From Chitinophaga sp. Ak27 (GTDB lineage Bacteria; Bacteroidota; Bacteroidia; Chitinophagales; Chitinophagaceae), in assembly GCF_012726295.1 (NCBI RefSeq), contig NZ_JABAOB010000011.1, forward strand, positions 124,001 through 188,000: a DNA stretch of 64,000 nt, given 5' to 3'. Below the pieces are notes generated by a model that was not told the origin of the DNA, did not search any database, and saw nothing but the letters and a program-made list of their open reading frames with translations. Positions 42,295-51,535 of this stretch are shown piece after piece (positions within the stretch are counted from its first letter, which is position 1; each line of letters begins with the position of its first letter). The position numbers were made by a program, and so were the translations under genes.

Positions 42295-45200
42295 TCACCT
42301 CACTTCATATGGCGGCTGTGCCGGCGCCTTATACCCTTTCGTTTGCAGGAGATTTTTTATTTCTGTTATAGCGCGTTCTATCTGCGGATCTACACCTTTC
42401 GCCATATCCCCAAGATTTTCATCCACGGGGATATCCGGGTCTACGCCGTGGCCTTCGCGGAACCAGGTGCCATCCGGGTTAAACATGCGGAAATTAGGTA
42501 TCGTTATAACGCCACCATCTATCAGTGGCGGTGTATTGCTGATGCCTATTAATCCGCCCCAGGTGCGGGTACCGATAATGGGCCCGAGGCCGGCTTTACG
42601 GAAGTAGTCGGGGAAGGCATCTCCTCCGGAGCCGCTCCAGCCATTGATGAGCATTACCTTCGGGCCAAAGTTGGCGTACATAGGCCATGGCTGCGGTGTA
42701 CCGCTGCGGGTGGCCCAGTAAGCGAGCGGTTTGCGGTTGAGCATTTCTATAAAGCGATCAGGGATTTGTCCGCCATTATTGAAGCGTTCATCGATAATGA
42801 GCGCGGCTTTATCCCACTGGGCGTTGAACTGGCGGATCAGCTCATCCTGTCCATCCCAGCCTGTGCTGGGCACATAAATATAGCCTACCTGGTTGTTAGT
42901 GGCATCCGCAATCCGTTTACGGTTGCTTTCTATCCAGGCCAGGTGACGCAGGCGATATTCTTTGCCGATAGTGGTAACGATGGCTGTTTTAGCACCTTCC
43001 ATCGCAGGCTTGCTGTTGTAGGTAAGTTCCACAGCCTTACCTGCCAGGGCCTGGAAACCTGCATAGGGCTCCTGTGCGGTGGTGAGCGGCACACCATTGA
43101 CCGCCAGTATATAATCTCCTTCATGGATGTTTACGCCGGGTTCATCGAGCGGGTTGCGCACTTCTCCATTCCAGGGCGCGCCACGGATAATTCTTTTTAT
43201 TTTATAATATTGGCCGTCGGCTTGCCAGTCAATGCCCAGGTAACCTACATTTTCTGTTTTGGCATTTTCCAGGTCCCCTGCCATATTGTAGGTATGCGAG
43301 GAGCTTATTTCGCCCAGCACTTCGCGGATCACGAAACTGACCTCATCGCGGGTACGGGCGCCTTCCAGCAGGTGCAGGTATTTATCCTTTACGCCATTCC
43401 AGTCTACCCCATGCATGTGCGGATCGTAGAAGAAATCCCTTTCCATGCGCCAGGTATCCATAAATAGCTGCTTCCATTCTTCCATGGGTTGGACGGTCAT
43501 GGTCATTTCGCCTACGCGCATTGCCGTATCTATTTTCTGATTTTCGGCAACATCGATTACGCCATAAGGGCCGTTGTTGACCAGGATTTTATTGCCATCG
43601 GCGGAAAGCTCATATTGGCCTGGATTTTTAATGATGGTTTTCACCTGGCGAGTGGCGATATCATAATATTGCAACGTGCTTTCGCCATTTCCCTCATCTT
43701 CATCCGGCGTGCCGGTGGTGAGAAACAGGATCTTTCCTTTGGCGGCGCCCAGGCGGGAATAGTTGCCTCCCGGCACCGGCAGCAATATCATCCTGGCTTC
43801 CATATTGTCGATGTCAATTGCGGTAGCGGCAATTTTTCCGGCACCTGGTTTTTCTTTTTTAGCGTCCTCCTTCTTGTCTTTCTTGTGCTTGTCTTTATCC
43901 TTTGCGGACGCGGGAGATTCCTTTTTATCTTCTTTCATGTCTACCGCATCATTGCGGGTGGCCAGCAAAGAAGGAGTTTCTTTCTGTAATCCTATTACGC
44001 CGATAAGGGTGCTGTTAGCATAAATGAATGTATTATCTATACTACTGTAGGTAGGTTTGAAAGACTGGTTGGTGAACAGGTACAGGTATTTTCCGCGTTC
44101 ATCAAATATAGGGCGGTTGCAGTCGTAAAAGCCGCTGGTGACCTGGTGGCGTTGGTTATCTTTTGTATCGAAAAGGAAAACGGCTTCATGCCCGTTTTCC
44201 AGGTCGCGGCTATATGTAAGCCAGCGGCTGTCGGGTGTCCAGCTGAAGCGGAATGTTTCAAATACGTCGGGAGAATAGTGCAGGGCTTTATCTACTTCAG
44301 TGGTTTTACCCGTGGTAACATCGAGTACAGATATTTTCATGGTCTGGTCGATGAAGGCAATCTGCTTGCTATTGGGCGACCAGTAAGGACGGAAGCGGAA
44401 GCCGGGGCCATAGTGGGTAATCTGGCGTGCTTCGCTTTCCTTCCCGGCAGGCGCTAGCCAGAGTTCATACTCCCCGGATTTGTCGCTCCACCAGGCGATA
44501 TTTTTGCCATCTGGCGACCATACCGGGTAACGTTCTGCTACGCCGCTGGTGCGGGTGAGGTCTTTAATATACCCGCTGTTGGCCGGTACTGAAAATATAT
44601 CGCCCCGGGCGCTGACGAGGGCACGCTGTCCATCGGGACTAATGGCCGAAGATTGTATGAGCGTCCCCGGATGCACTGTACGGGGCTTCAGGCCAGCCAG
44701 ATCGGTGCTGATGTTTATTTTTACTTCCGTGGTTTGTTCATTGGCGAGTGACAGGAGATACAATTTCCCATTGGCTTCATACACAATATCGGCCGGCCCT
44801 ATAGAGGGAAAATGTACATCGTAGTCTTTATAGTGGGTTACCTGTATACTGGCTTTCGTGTTGGTGTCGTAGCGCCAAAGGTTCATCCGTTTTTCATCGC
44901 CACGGTCCGACAGGAAATAGATATAGTTTTTATACCACATCGGGAACTCGTCGCTGGTTTCACTTTTGCTGGAGATGTTTTCAGACTGTTGTTTATTGAA
45001 ATCGAAAACATGGATATCAGCTTTCATCCCACCCCGGTATCTTTTCCAGTTGGAGAAACTTTGGGTGCGGGTGGTTACCGCTATGTGGTTGCCGTCGGGT
45101 GACCAGGAGCCGAACTCGGCATAGGCCAGCGGCAGTTTCACCGGGGCGCCACCGGTTTCGGGGATGGTATAGAACTGGTTAAAACGCTCTTTGGTGCTTT

Positions 45201-45582
45201 CCCGGCCAGAGGCAAAGAGCACCTGTTTTCCGTCTTGCGTCCAATCAACCACCCGGTCGGCGCCACCATATTGGGTAAGTCGCAACGGTATACCACCGGC
45301 CACGGGCAATACATACACGTCGGTGTTGCCGTCGTAATTGGCGCTGTAAGCCAGTTTGCCGCCATCAGGCGAAAATTTCGGGAAGGTTTCCACACCGGGT
45401 GGGGAAATCAATTTGATAGCGGTACCGCCGGTTTTGGGAACGATCCAGATATCATTTGCATAGGAAAATGCGATCTGGGAACTGGAAACATCGGGATAGC
45501 GGAATAGGCCGGCATCTACCTGTGCCGTGGCCTGTTTTCCCGCCAGAGCGGCCAGGAAGATCAGGGCTGTTGTTTTCATCAT
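42295..45582 (-). CDS. tricorn-like S41-family protease
   Basis: A 1095-residue exported protease. Order: signal peptide (FLAALAGKQATAQ), two beta-propeller segments built of PD40-type repeats (FPKFSPDGGKLAYSANYDG, YPVWSPDGKNIAWWSDKSG, FRPYWSPNSKQIAFID), a Lys/Asp/Glu-rich linker (about residues 560-590), a PDZ-like domain (VGYLGIDWQADGQYYKIKRII and GDYILAVNGVPLT) and the S41 core with NGWSGSGGDAFPDYFRKAG (catalytic Ser) and RTWGGLIGI. It probably degrades peptides in the periplasm or outside the cell. Confidence 0.93.
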   Translation of the reverse strand: MMKTTALIFLAALAGKQATAQVDAGLFRYPDVSSSQIAFSYANDIWIVPKTGGTAIKLISPPGVETFPKFSPDGGKLAYSANYDGNTDVYVLPVAGGIPLRLTQYGGADRVVDWTQDGKQVLFASGRESTKERFNQFYTIPETGGAPVKLPLAYAEFGSWSPDGNHIAVTTRTQSFSNWKRYRGGMKADIHVFDFNKQQSENISSKSETSDEFPMWYKNYIYFLSDRGDEKRMNLWRYDTNTKASIQVTHYKDYDVHFPSIGPADIVYEANGKLYLLSLANEQTTEVKINISTDLAGLKPRTVHPGTLIQSSAISPDGQRALVSARGDIFSVPANSGYIKDLTRTSGVAERYPVWSPDGKNIAWWSDKSGEYELWLAPAGKESEARQITHYGPGFRFRPYWSPNSKQIAFIDQTMKISVLDVTTGKTTEVDKALHYSPDVFETFRFSWTPDSRWLTYSRDLENGHEAVFLFDTKDNQRHQVTSGFYDCNRPIFDERGKYLYLFTNQSFKPTYSSIDNTFIYANSTLIGVIGLQKETPSLLATRNDAVDMKEDKKESPASAKDKDKHKKDKKEDAKKEKPGAGKIAATAIDIDNMEARMILLPVPGGNYSRLGAAKGKILFLTTGTPDEDEGNGESTLQYYDIATRQVKTIIKNPGQYELSADGNKILVNNGPYGVIDVAENQKIDTAMRVGEMTMTVQPMEEWKQLFMDTWRMERDFFYDPHMHGVDWNGVKDKYLHLLEGARTRDEVSFVIREVLGEISSSHTYNMAGDLENAKTENVGYLGIDWQADGQYYKIKRIIRGAPWNGEVRNPLDEPGVNIHEGDYILAVNGVPLTTAQEPYAGFQALAGKAVELTYNSKPAMEGAKTAIVTTIGKEYRLRHLAWIESNRKRIADATNNQVGYIYVPSTGWDGQDELIRQFNAQWDKAALIIDERFNNGGQIPDRFIEMLNRKPLAYWATRSGTPQPWPMYANFGPKVMLINGWSGSGGDAFPDYFRKAGLGPIIGTRTWGGLIGISNTPPLIDGGVITIPNFRMFNPDGTWFREGHGVDPDIPVDENLGDMAKGVDPQIERAITEIKNLLQTKGYKAPAQPPYEVR

Positions 45583-45844
45583 AAGCGTTTTAGATAGGTG
45601 ATACCGGTAGCCGTTGGTAATGGTCCCGGTGCAGCAGGTTTAAAGCTATTTACTAATCTATGGAAATCCGGTAAAACATCCCGTTAAAATCCCATATTTG
45701 GTATCGCCGGCAATTAGGCAGGATAATGCATCCTCTGCGGTGGATACAGGGCAACATAACAGTGCTGGATTATACAGGATATTTCTACCAGCATAGCTAA
45801 AAAAAACCGATCTTTATGCCGTACCAAAAATTTATACGTAACAT

Positions 45845-46297
45845 ATGGCCAAATCTCAGGAAACAGGTGGCAAAAAAGAATTAGAAAAGAGAAAGAAGCA
45901 ACAGCGCCAGGAAAAGGCAGAGAGAAAGGAAGAGCGGAAAGCAAACAGTGGAAAAGGAAAGGGCCTGGAAGACATGATGGCTTATCTCGATGAAAACGGG
46001 AACCTGACTTCTACCCCTCCTGATCCGAACAAGAAAGTAGAAATTAAGCTGGAGGACATCCAGATAGGCGCGCCCAAGCAGCAGCCGTCCGAACCCGTTA
46101 ATACCGAACGTACCGGAGTGGTAAAATTCTTCAACGAGTCCAAAGGTTATGGATTCATTATTGACCAGGAAACACAGGATAGTGTATTCGTGCACATTAA
46201 CCAGTTGGCCGGGCCGATTAAAGAAAGAGACCGCGTTACCTTTGAAGTGGAAAGAGGTCCTAAAGGGCTGAATGCGGTGAATGTAAAAAAGAAGTAG
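45845..46297 (+). CDS. cold-shock domain protein with basic/coiled N-terminus
   Basis: A 150-residue protein. Residues about 1-40 are rich in Lys, Glu and Arg (LEKRKKQQRQEKAERKEERK) and predicted helical or coiled; the C-terminal ~65 residues are a cold-shock domain (TGVVKFFNESKGYGFIIDQETQDSVFVHINQL, VTFEVERGPKGLNAVNVKKK). KGYGFI and VFVHI are the RNP1 and RNP2 motifs that bind single-stranded nucleic acid. It is longer than a classical CspA and probably an RNA chaperone. Confidence 0.93.
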   Translation: MAKSQETGGKKELEKRKKQQRQEKAERKEERKANSGKGKGLEDMMAYLDENGNLTSTPPDPNKKVEIKLEDIQIGAPKQQPSEPVNTERTGVVKFFNESKGYGFIIDQETQDSVFVHINQLAGPIKERDRVTFEVERGPKGLNAVNVKKK

Positions 46298-46394
46298 GCC
46301 GTTAACCACCGGCAAACCTGTCACTATTTCCACGCATCGTTCCTCCTCACGAGCGGGGAACCAGCGCTATTACTATCCCTAAAGTCAACGAAGC

Positions 46395-47480
46395 GTGTCT
46401 AACCCGTTAAAACGATTGTTGCAACGCCCGGTGATCTGGCTCTCTACCAGGTTTTCATCCAGTCCTGACCGGCAACAGGTATTTAGTTCCCTGTCGGCAT
46501 TGCACGAAGCAATTCTTGCAGGCCGGCGCCAAAAGGGACTGGTGCTGCCTTTTGCCATGGAGCAATCGCGCTTCATCATTTTCTCCGATCAGCATAAAGG
46601 AGGAAAAGATGGCGCAGATGATTTTATGGCCGCAGAATCCAGCTACCTGGCTGCCTTGCGGCATTACGGGGAACAACAATTCACATTTATTAACCTGGGC
46701 GACTGTGAAGAACTGTGGGAATGTACGCCTACGAAAGTGTTGGCGGCCAACCAGGTTTCGCTCATGGCAGAAGCCCGCTTCTTACAGGGAAAAAAGTATT
46801 TCCGGATTTTTGGTAATCATGACCTGGAATGGCGCTATGCTGTTCCCCGACAACAATTTCTTAAACCCCTGTTCGGTAGAAAACTGAAAGTATATGAGGG
46901 GCTTATCCTTCAAACCAGCTACCGGGAACAAACCTATCGTATTTTCCTCACACATGGCCATCAGGGCGATTTACGGAGCGATGGCAATACATTCAGTAAA
47001 TGGTTTGTTGCCGCCATCTGGACGCCGGTGCAACGGTATTTTAATGTCCGTATGGATACCCTTTCGGATAGCTATGACCTGGCTGACCGGCACAACAGTC
47101 TGATGTACGAGTGGAGCAAAAATTACCAAAAAACTTTCCTGATTTCGGGGCACACGCATAAACCAGTGTTTGCCTCATTGGATCATATAGACCGGCTGAC
47201 AAAGCAACTGGAAAAAGCCCAAAGCCAGGGAAACAGCGCTGAGGTACACATCTTACAACAGGCATTAGCTGCCCGCAGGGCCGAATATGCAGGTAAACAA
47301 TTTGTGAAAACCATGGCGCGTCCCTCCTATTTCAATACCGGCTGCTGCTGCTTTAGTGACGGCGACATTACCGGCATTGAGATAGCAAATGGATTTATCC
47401 GCCTGGTGAAATGGAAAAATGATACCCGCACGGTCCTGGAAGAATCACCCCTCTACTACCTCTTTGACCAGATGGGCTGA
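46395..47480 (+). CDS. metallophosphoesterase
   Basis: A 361-residue calcineurin-like phosphoesterase. Metal motifs in order: FSDQHKGGKDG (Asp/His), NLGDCEELWE (Asp), FGNHDLEW (Asn-His-Asp), LTHGHQGD (His) and ISGHTHKP (His). I use the GTG start at 46395 because the N-terminal region (LKRLLQRPVIWLSTRFSSSPDRQQVF) looks like part of the family and the first ATG would cut into the protein. It probably acts on a phosphodiester in the cytosol. It converges with the second desaturase-family gene and overlaps it by 36 bp. Confidence 0.87.
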   Translation: MSNPLKRLLQRPVIWLSTRFSSSPDRQQVFSSLSALHEAILAGRRQKGLVLPFAMEQSRFIIFSDQHKGGKDGADDFMAAESSYLAALRHYGEQQFTFINLGDCEELWECTPTKVLAANQVSLMAEARFLQGKKYFRIFGNHDLEWRYAVPRQQFLKPLFGRKLKVYEGLILQTSYREQTYRIFLTHGHQGDLRSDGNTFSKWFVAAIWTPVQRYFNVRMDTLSDSYDLADRHNSLMYEWSKNYQKTFLISGHTHKPVFASLDHIDRLTKQLEKAQSQGNSAEVHILQQALAARRAEYAGKQFVKTMARPSYFNTGCCCFSDGDITGIEIANGFIRLVKWKNDTRTVLEESPLYYLFDQMG

Positions 47481-48467
47481 TTCCCTGTTTTCATCCAGCC
47501 AGGCGCGTTTCACTACCCTGGCGGTTTTATGTTCGCCAGTATGGCTCCAGCCCGGAGGCATCACGATATACAACAGCTTATTTTTAATACCCGGGGCTTT
47601 TACCATGTCTTTCCACAAACCATACAGCTCACCAAAGTAAACATCGAGGAAATTATTAGGATTCACATCGCGTGATATCCCATATTCAATCTTCATCTCC
47701 CTCTTTTCATGCTGGAAAGTACCAAACACCTTATCCCATATATTGAGGAGGTTACAGAAGTTGGTGTCCATATACAACGGATTTTTAGCATGGTGTACCC
47801 GATGGTGGGAAGGTGTGAGAATAATATTGTTCAGGAAGCCCAGGCGCCCATCTTTAATCAGGTTTTCTCCTACATGAATAAACGCTCCCCAGGTGCCGTC
47901 GATAAACATGATGATAAACAACAGCGGCGGGTTTACGCCCATCAGTATGCAGATACTGGTGCGGATCACGTCTGCATAGGGCGCCTCCAGGAAAAAGTGG
48001 GCGTAGGTAACCGATAAATTCATGGTTTCGGGCGCATGATGCGTAGAGTGTAAACACCAGAACAGGCGCACTTTATGGCCAAAATAATGATAAATAAAAT
48101 GAGAGAATTCCCATATTACATAGCCATAAATAAACCAATACCATTTGAGGGAGGTGTTAAAAAGTGCGTACTTCTCTAGTACGCCAATGCAAAATGCCAC
48201 GGCTGCTATAGAAATAAAGCGGGAGATGAAGCGATTGGCTACAAAAATAAAGAAAGGCATTTTGTAGTCCTCTATTTTGAAGCGCTTATAAAATACCGCC
48301 CGGCCAATTTCCAGCAATAACAGAAAAGGTATGAGTGGGGAAATTACAGAGAAGATCCCGTTGAGCGTCAATAACACTTTATAGTCGCCCGTTTTACAGA
48401 TGTCTATTAACCTGGAGATCCCTAAGAAGCCGATAATTTCGTGGAATAATGTCTGAAAAAAAATCAT
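47445..48467 (-). CDS. sterol desaturase-family membrane enzyme (second copy)
   Basis: A 340-residue di-iron membrane enzyme with about five membrane helices and the histidine motifs WEFSHFIYHYFGHKVRLFWCLHSTHHAPE and TPSHHRVHHAKNPLYMDTNFC. Longer than the desaturase-family protein at 22.9 kb. The gene overlaps the metallophosphoesterase by 36 bp at their 3' ends. A tandem operator lies in its upstream region, which it shares with the sulfite-oxidase-fold gene. Confidence 0.9.
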   Translation of the reverse strand: MIFFQTLFHEIIGFLGISRLIDICKTGDYKVLLTLNGIFSVISPLIPFLLLLEIGRAVFYKRFKIEDYKMPFFIFVANRFISRFISIAAVAFCIGVLEKYALFNTSLKWYWFIYGYVIWEFSHFIYHYFGHKVRLFWCLHSTHHAPETMNLSVTYAHFFLEAPYADVIRTSICILMGVNPPLLFIIMFIDGTWGAFIHVGENLIKDGRLGFLNNIILTPSHHRVHHAKNPLYMDTNFCNLLNIWDKVFGTFQHEKREMKIEYGISRDVNPNNFLDVYFGELYGLWKDMVKAPGIKNKLLYIVMPPGWSHTGEHKTARVVKRAWLDENRESAHLVKEVVEG

Positions 48468-48498
48468 AGCACACGTTTAAATCAATGGAATAGCATAG

Positions 48499-48532
48499 TT
48501 TGTTCGAACAAATAACAACTTGTCCGTACAAA
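48499..48532. promoter_or_regulatory. tandem operator of form TTGTnCGnACAA
   Basis: TTTGTTCGAACAAA (48499-48512) is a perfect palindrome; 20 bp downstream, TTGTCCGTACAA (48520-48531) repeats its pattern with one mismatch. The two centres are two helical turns apart. They lie between the divergent desaturase-family and sulfite-oxidase-fold genes. No regulator gene is adjacent, so the controlling protein is encoded elsewhere. Confidence 0.75.
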
Positions 48533-48607
48533 GTAAAAAATTATTCGCAAAAATTCAAGCATTCTGTGGCCAACGGTAAATGCGTACCTTTATGCAATAT
48601 TTATCTT

Positions 48608-49300
48608 ATGGAAGCGGCTGATAAACTGAAACGCATTGTGGAAGCGAGGATGAAGCTAAAGTCCCGTTTTGAAGAGAAGATGCGGCTTACCCCATCGGTA
48701 GCAGACAACCGGCCTCAGGGCAGCGGTAAACTTAACCGTCACGGCATGCCGGAATTACCGGTAGGCCAAACCATCACCCATAAATGGCCGGTACTGGACC
48801 TGGGCATTGAGCCGGAGATATCATTAACCGAGTGGCGACTGGTACTGGATGGCGCCGTGGAGCATCCCACTACGCTTACCTGGGAAGATTTCATGGCCTT
48901 GCCCCAAACAGCTGATACTTCCGACTTTCACTGTGTAACCAGCTGGTCGAAACTCGGCATGCACTGGAAAGGCGTGCGCCTGCTCGACCTGGCTGCGTTG
49001 GTACAACCCCTCGAAAACGCTACGCATATTTTGTGTTATGGGTATGACGACTATACCACCAACGTATCCCTGGAGGAAGCATTAAAACCCGATGTACTGC
49101 TGGCGCACACTGTAGAAGATGCTCCGCTGCCCAGGGAACATGGAGGGCCGGTACGAATGATCACCCCGGAATTGTATGCATGGAAAGGTGCGAAATGGAT
49201 ACGCCGCATTGAATTTCTAACGGCCAATACCCTGGGATTTTGGGAAGAGCGGGGCTATTCAAACACCGCCTATCCCTGGAGGAATGATCGCTACAGTTGA
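48608..49300 (+). CDS. sulfite oxidase-fold molybdopterin protein, cytosolic
   Basis: About 230 residues from the ATG at 48608 (MEAADKLKRIVEARM); the longer frame would run through the operator. It matches the oxidoreductase molybdopterin-binding fold: WRLVLDGAVEHPTTLTWEDFMALP, DFHCVTSWSKLGMHWKGVRLLDL (the Cys is the Mo ligand), CYGYDDYTTNVSLEEAL, LPREHGGPVRMITPELYAWKGAKWIRRIEF. There is no signal peptide or Tat motif, unlike MsrP. Substrate unknown; it could reduce or oxidise a small sulfur or nitrogen compound. Confidence 0.88.
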   Translation: MEAADKLKRIVEARMKLKSRFEEKMRLTPSVADNRPQGSGKLNRHGMPELPVGQTITHKWPVLDLGIEPEISLTEWRLVLDGAVEHPTTLTWEDFMALPQTADTSDFHCVTSWSKLGMHWKGVRLLDLAALVQPLENATHILCYGYDDYTTNVSLEEALKPDVLLAHTVEDAPLPREHGGPVRMITPELYAWKGAKWIRRIEFLTANTLGFWEERGYSNTAYPWRNDRYS

Positions 49301-50076
49301 TCTTCTTTTACTGCCGTAACAAAATAATCCAGGCAATACTGATCCAGGTCCCGAAAATAAAAATCGCTGTAATTGATATTCACGGTTACATCTTCTATTT
49401 TTCTCAGCAGGAAGTAGCGGTTGATGTTGTTCAGCAACGTATAGGGCACTTTCAGCAAAAAGGCTGGCAGCCTGTATTGCAGCCGGAAGATATCGAGGCG
49501 GGCCAGTGCGTCGAGATGCTGTTTATTTTCCCCGTAATACCTCATCACCGTATCATTACCGTAAATACCAGCTACAGTGGCTTCGGGGAAGTGTACCCGC
49601 ATCAGCGCCTTCATGGCGGATGGCAGGTATTCCCGCACATGAAACGGGTTGCGGCTCAGCGACATGTATTTATTGGGAGTAGTCAGCAGCAGGCGGCCTC
49701 CGGGTTTCAATACGCGTTTTATTTCCCGCAATAACGCATGGTCATCACGGATATGTTCTATTACCTGGAAACAGATCACCGTATCATAACTGTTGTCGGT
49801 AATTCCTGTTAAATACGGCAGGTGACAGGTTTGAAAAGAAGCATTGGCTGGTAACGTAGCCTGCGGTTTCTTTTTATCAACTGCCCGGTAGTGGGCCGTG
49901 TGCCTTGCCAGCAAATCCAGGCTGTATCCTTCACCACAGCCCAGCTCCAATACCTGTTTGTGTAAAAGGTATTCCATTGGAATAGCCTTGTAGGCAAATA
50001 CATGCCGCTGGAAAACGTAGTTATTAACAAAAGAAGTGTTGTTGATCCGTTCAGCCGTTTTCAATAATGCCATCAT
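49291..50076 (-). CDS. class I SAM-dependent methyltransferase
   Basis: A 261-residue methyltransferase of the Ubi/UbiG-like type. SAM-binding motifs: VLELGCGEGYSLDLLA, RAVDKKKPQ, VICFQVIEHIRDDHALLREIKRVLKPGGRLLLTTPN. The C-terminal part (about 180-261) contains a hydrophobic stretch (LPAFLLKVPYTLLNNINRYFLLR) that may bind lipid or membrane. Substrate unknown. It overlaps the end of the convergent sulfite-oxidase-fold gene by 10 bp. Confidence 0.9.
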   Translation of the reverse strand: MMALLKTAERINNTSFVNNYVFQRHVFAYKAIPMEYLLHKQVLELGCGEGYSLDLLARHTAHYRAVDKKKPQATLPANASFQTCHLPYLTGITDNSYDTVICFQVIEHIRDDHALLREIKRVLKPGGRLLLTTPNKYMSLSRNPFHVREYLPSAMKALMRVHFPEATVAGIYGNDTVMRYYGENKQHLDALARLDIFRLQYRLPAFLLKVPYTLLNNINRYFLLRKIEDVTVNINYSDFYFRDLDQYCLDYFVTAVKEDQL

Positions 50077-50164
50077 AGTAATGCGTCTTTAAATGAATAA
50101 TCGGTATCCTGACTATCGTCATGCTACCTGGCATTACTTACTACACACGGCTAGTGAAAAACCC

Positions 50165-51535
50165 TTAGTTGCGTTTTGATAAATTCATGTTATAAAATAT
50201 GCCCAGCTGAAAGCCTATCCAGGTCTTTACGTTTCCATTGCCGCCATAGTTGTCGCTGAGCGTATAGGGTGGCTTGGGCAGCGTGAAATAAGTGCTCATC
50301 GTTTCCATCGCCGATTTATCCAACGCCTGGAATTGGCCATTGAAGTCATAATAACGCGTGAGCATGCGATTAAAGGATAGCCCTCCTTGCAGGCTAAAAT
50401 GATTGCTCAATCTTTTTTCTGCTAACAGTGCCAATTTCCCATGTTGTACTTTCATTGTGGAAGTTAACGTCATCGTATCCCAGGCCTGCCTGAGCTGGCC
50501 GGTAGTACCTTGCAGGTGTAATCGCCAATCTTCCGACAGGCGTATGGAGATGCCTGCGCCCCAGCGGAGGCTGGAATTGCTAAAATTGCTGCTCCAGGAG
50601 CCGATGCCATACAGGAACGGAAATCCCAATTGCAAAGTAGGGTTCACATAATTCATTTCATCTGCCGACACACCGGCATTAAGCAGGAAGGCAAAGGGGC
50701 GTCGTTCACTGCTGTTATTTCCTTTCATCGATGCAGGCCGCTGGTAACCGCTGGCAAAAGTATTTTGCCACCATGATTGCAAGACGCTGGTTTTATGAAC
50801 AGCCGTTTCTTTACGTGCCTTTGCTATATCCGTTGCCGGTGGTATTGTTTTATCGGCAGCCGAATCTTTTCCGGGGATGATAACGAACGTATACTTCGCA
50901 GAGTCTGTACCTTTCTTCCAATGCCATCCGGGACGCAGCGACCATCCGCCCGTTAAAGTCAGTTGCCTGGAACTATCTGTTGGCGGGGATAAACGGCCAA
51001 AGGTGGAATCTTTTTTTGAAAGCGTCCATGCCGTATCTGCCATGAAAAGATGGAAGGCGGTATCAAAGTTAGTGGGTATATCGGAAGAAGGATATCGTGG
51101 CGGCAGTGTATGTAATTGTTGACGCCATGGAATAGTAACAACGGCCGGTATTTTCGCCTTAGTCGTTATTTTCGTTGCTGGACGTGTAGACGCCGGTTTA
51201 GCACCGGGAGGTGGATTATCGATGAAGATAATATGTTCGCCTAAAATCGTATAATAAATACCGGTATATTGCCTGATCTCTGCCAGGAGCTTCGCCACAG
51301 ACATGGTGCCGCTACTTGCGTGAATGACACGGCCCGGCGGAAACTTGCGGGTGTTCAGCGAAAAGCGCGCGCCTGTCTGGCGGCTAACGATACCCAACAG
51401 CGAATCAAACCGGAGGTTTTTTCCCGGAAGCACCACCTGCTTTTGCAAGTTTACTTTTCTTTGCTGCGCGTTGGCCGGGCTGGCGGCTGCCAGGGCGATT
51501 AACACGATTATGATGCAACGGCCAATACTATTCAT
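50165..51535 (-). CDS. STN-domain outer-membrane beta-barrel protein
   Basis: About 456 residues from the ATG at 51535 (MNSIGRCIIIVLIALAAASPANA, signal peptide). The N-terminal STN domain (VNLQKQVVLPGKNLRFDSLLGIVSRQTGARFSLNTRKF to YYTILGEHIIFIDN) is the signalling domain normally fused to TonB receptors that talk to FecR. A Pro/Thr/Lys-rich linker follows, then a small outer-membrane barrel (RPFAFLLNAGVSADEMNY, SLRWGAGISIRLSEDWRLHLQG, HFSLQGGLSFNRML, WIGFQLGIFYNMNL). There is no plug domain. The start overlaps the FecR stop by 8 bp, so the two are translationally coupled. Confidence 0.82.
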   Translation of the reverse strand: MNSIGRCIIIVLIALAAASPANAQQRKVNLQKQVVLPGKNLRFDSLLGIVSRQTGARFSLNTRKFPPGRVIHASSGTMSVAKLLAEIRQYTGIYYTILGEHIIFIDNPPPGAKPASTRPATKITTKAKIPAVVTIPWRQQLHTLPPRYPSSDIPTNFDTAFHLFMADTAWTLSKKDSTFGRLSPPTDSSRQLTLTGGWSLRPGWHWKKGTDSAKYTFVIIPGKDSAADKTIPPATDIAKARKETAVHKTSVLQSWWQNTFASGYQRPASMKGNNSSERRPFAFLLNAGVSADEMNYVNPTLQLGFPFLYGIGSWSSNFSNSSLRWGAGISIRLSEDWRLHLQGTTGQLRQAWDTMTLTSTMKVQHGKLALLAEKRLSNHFSLQGGLSFNRMLTRYYDFNGQFQALDKSAMETMSTYFTLPKPPYTLSDNYGGNGNVKTWIGFQLGIFYNMNLSKRN

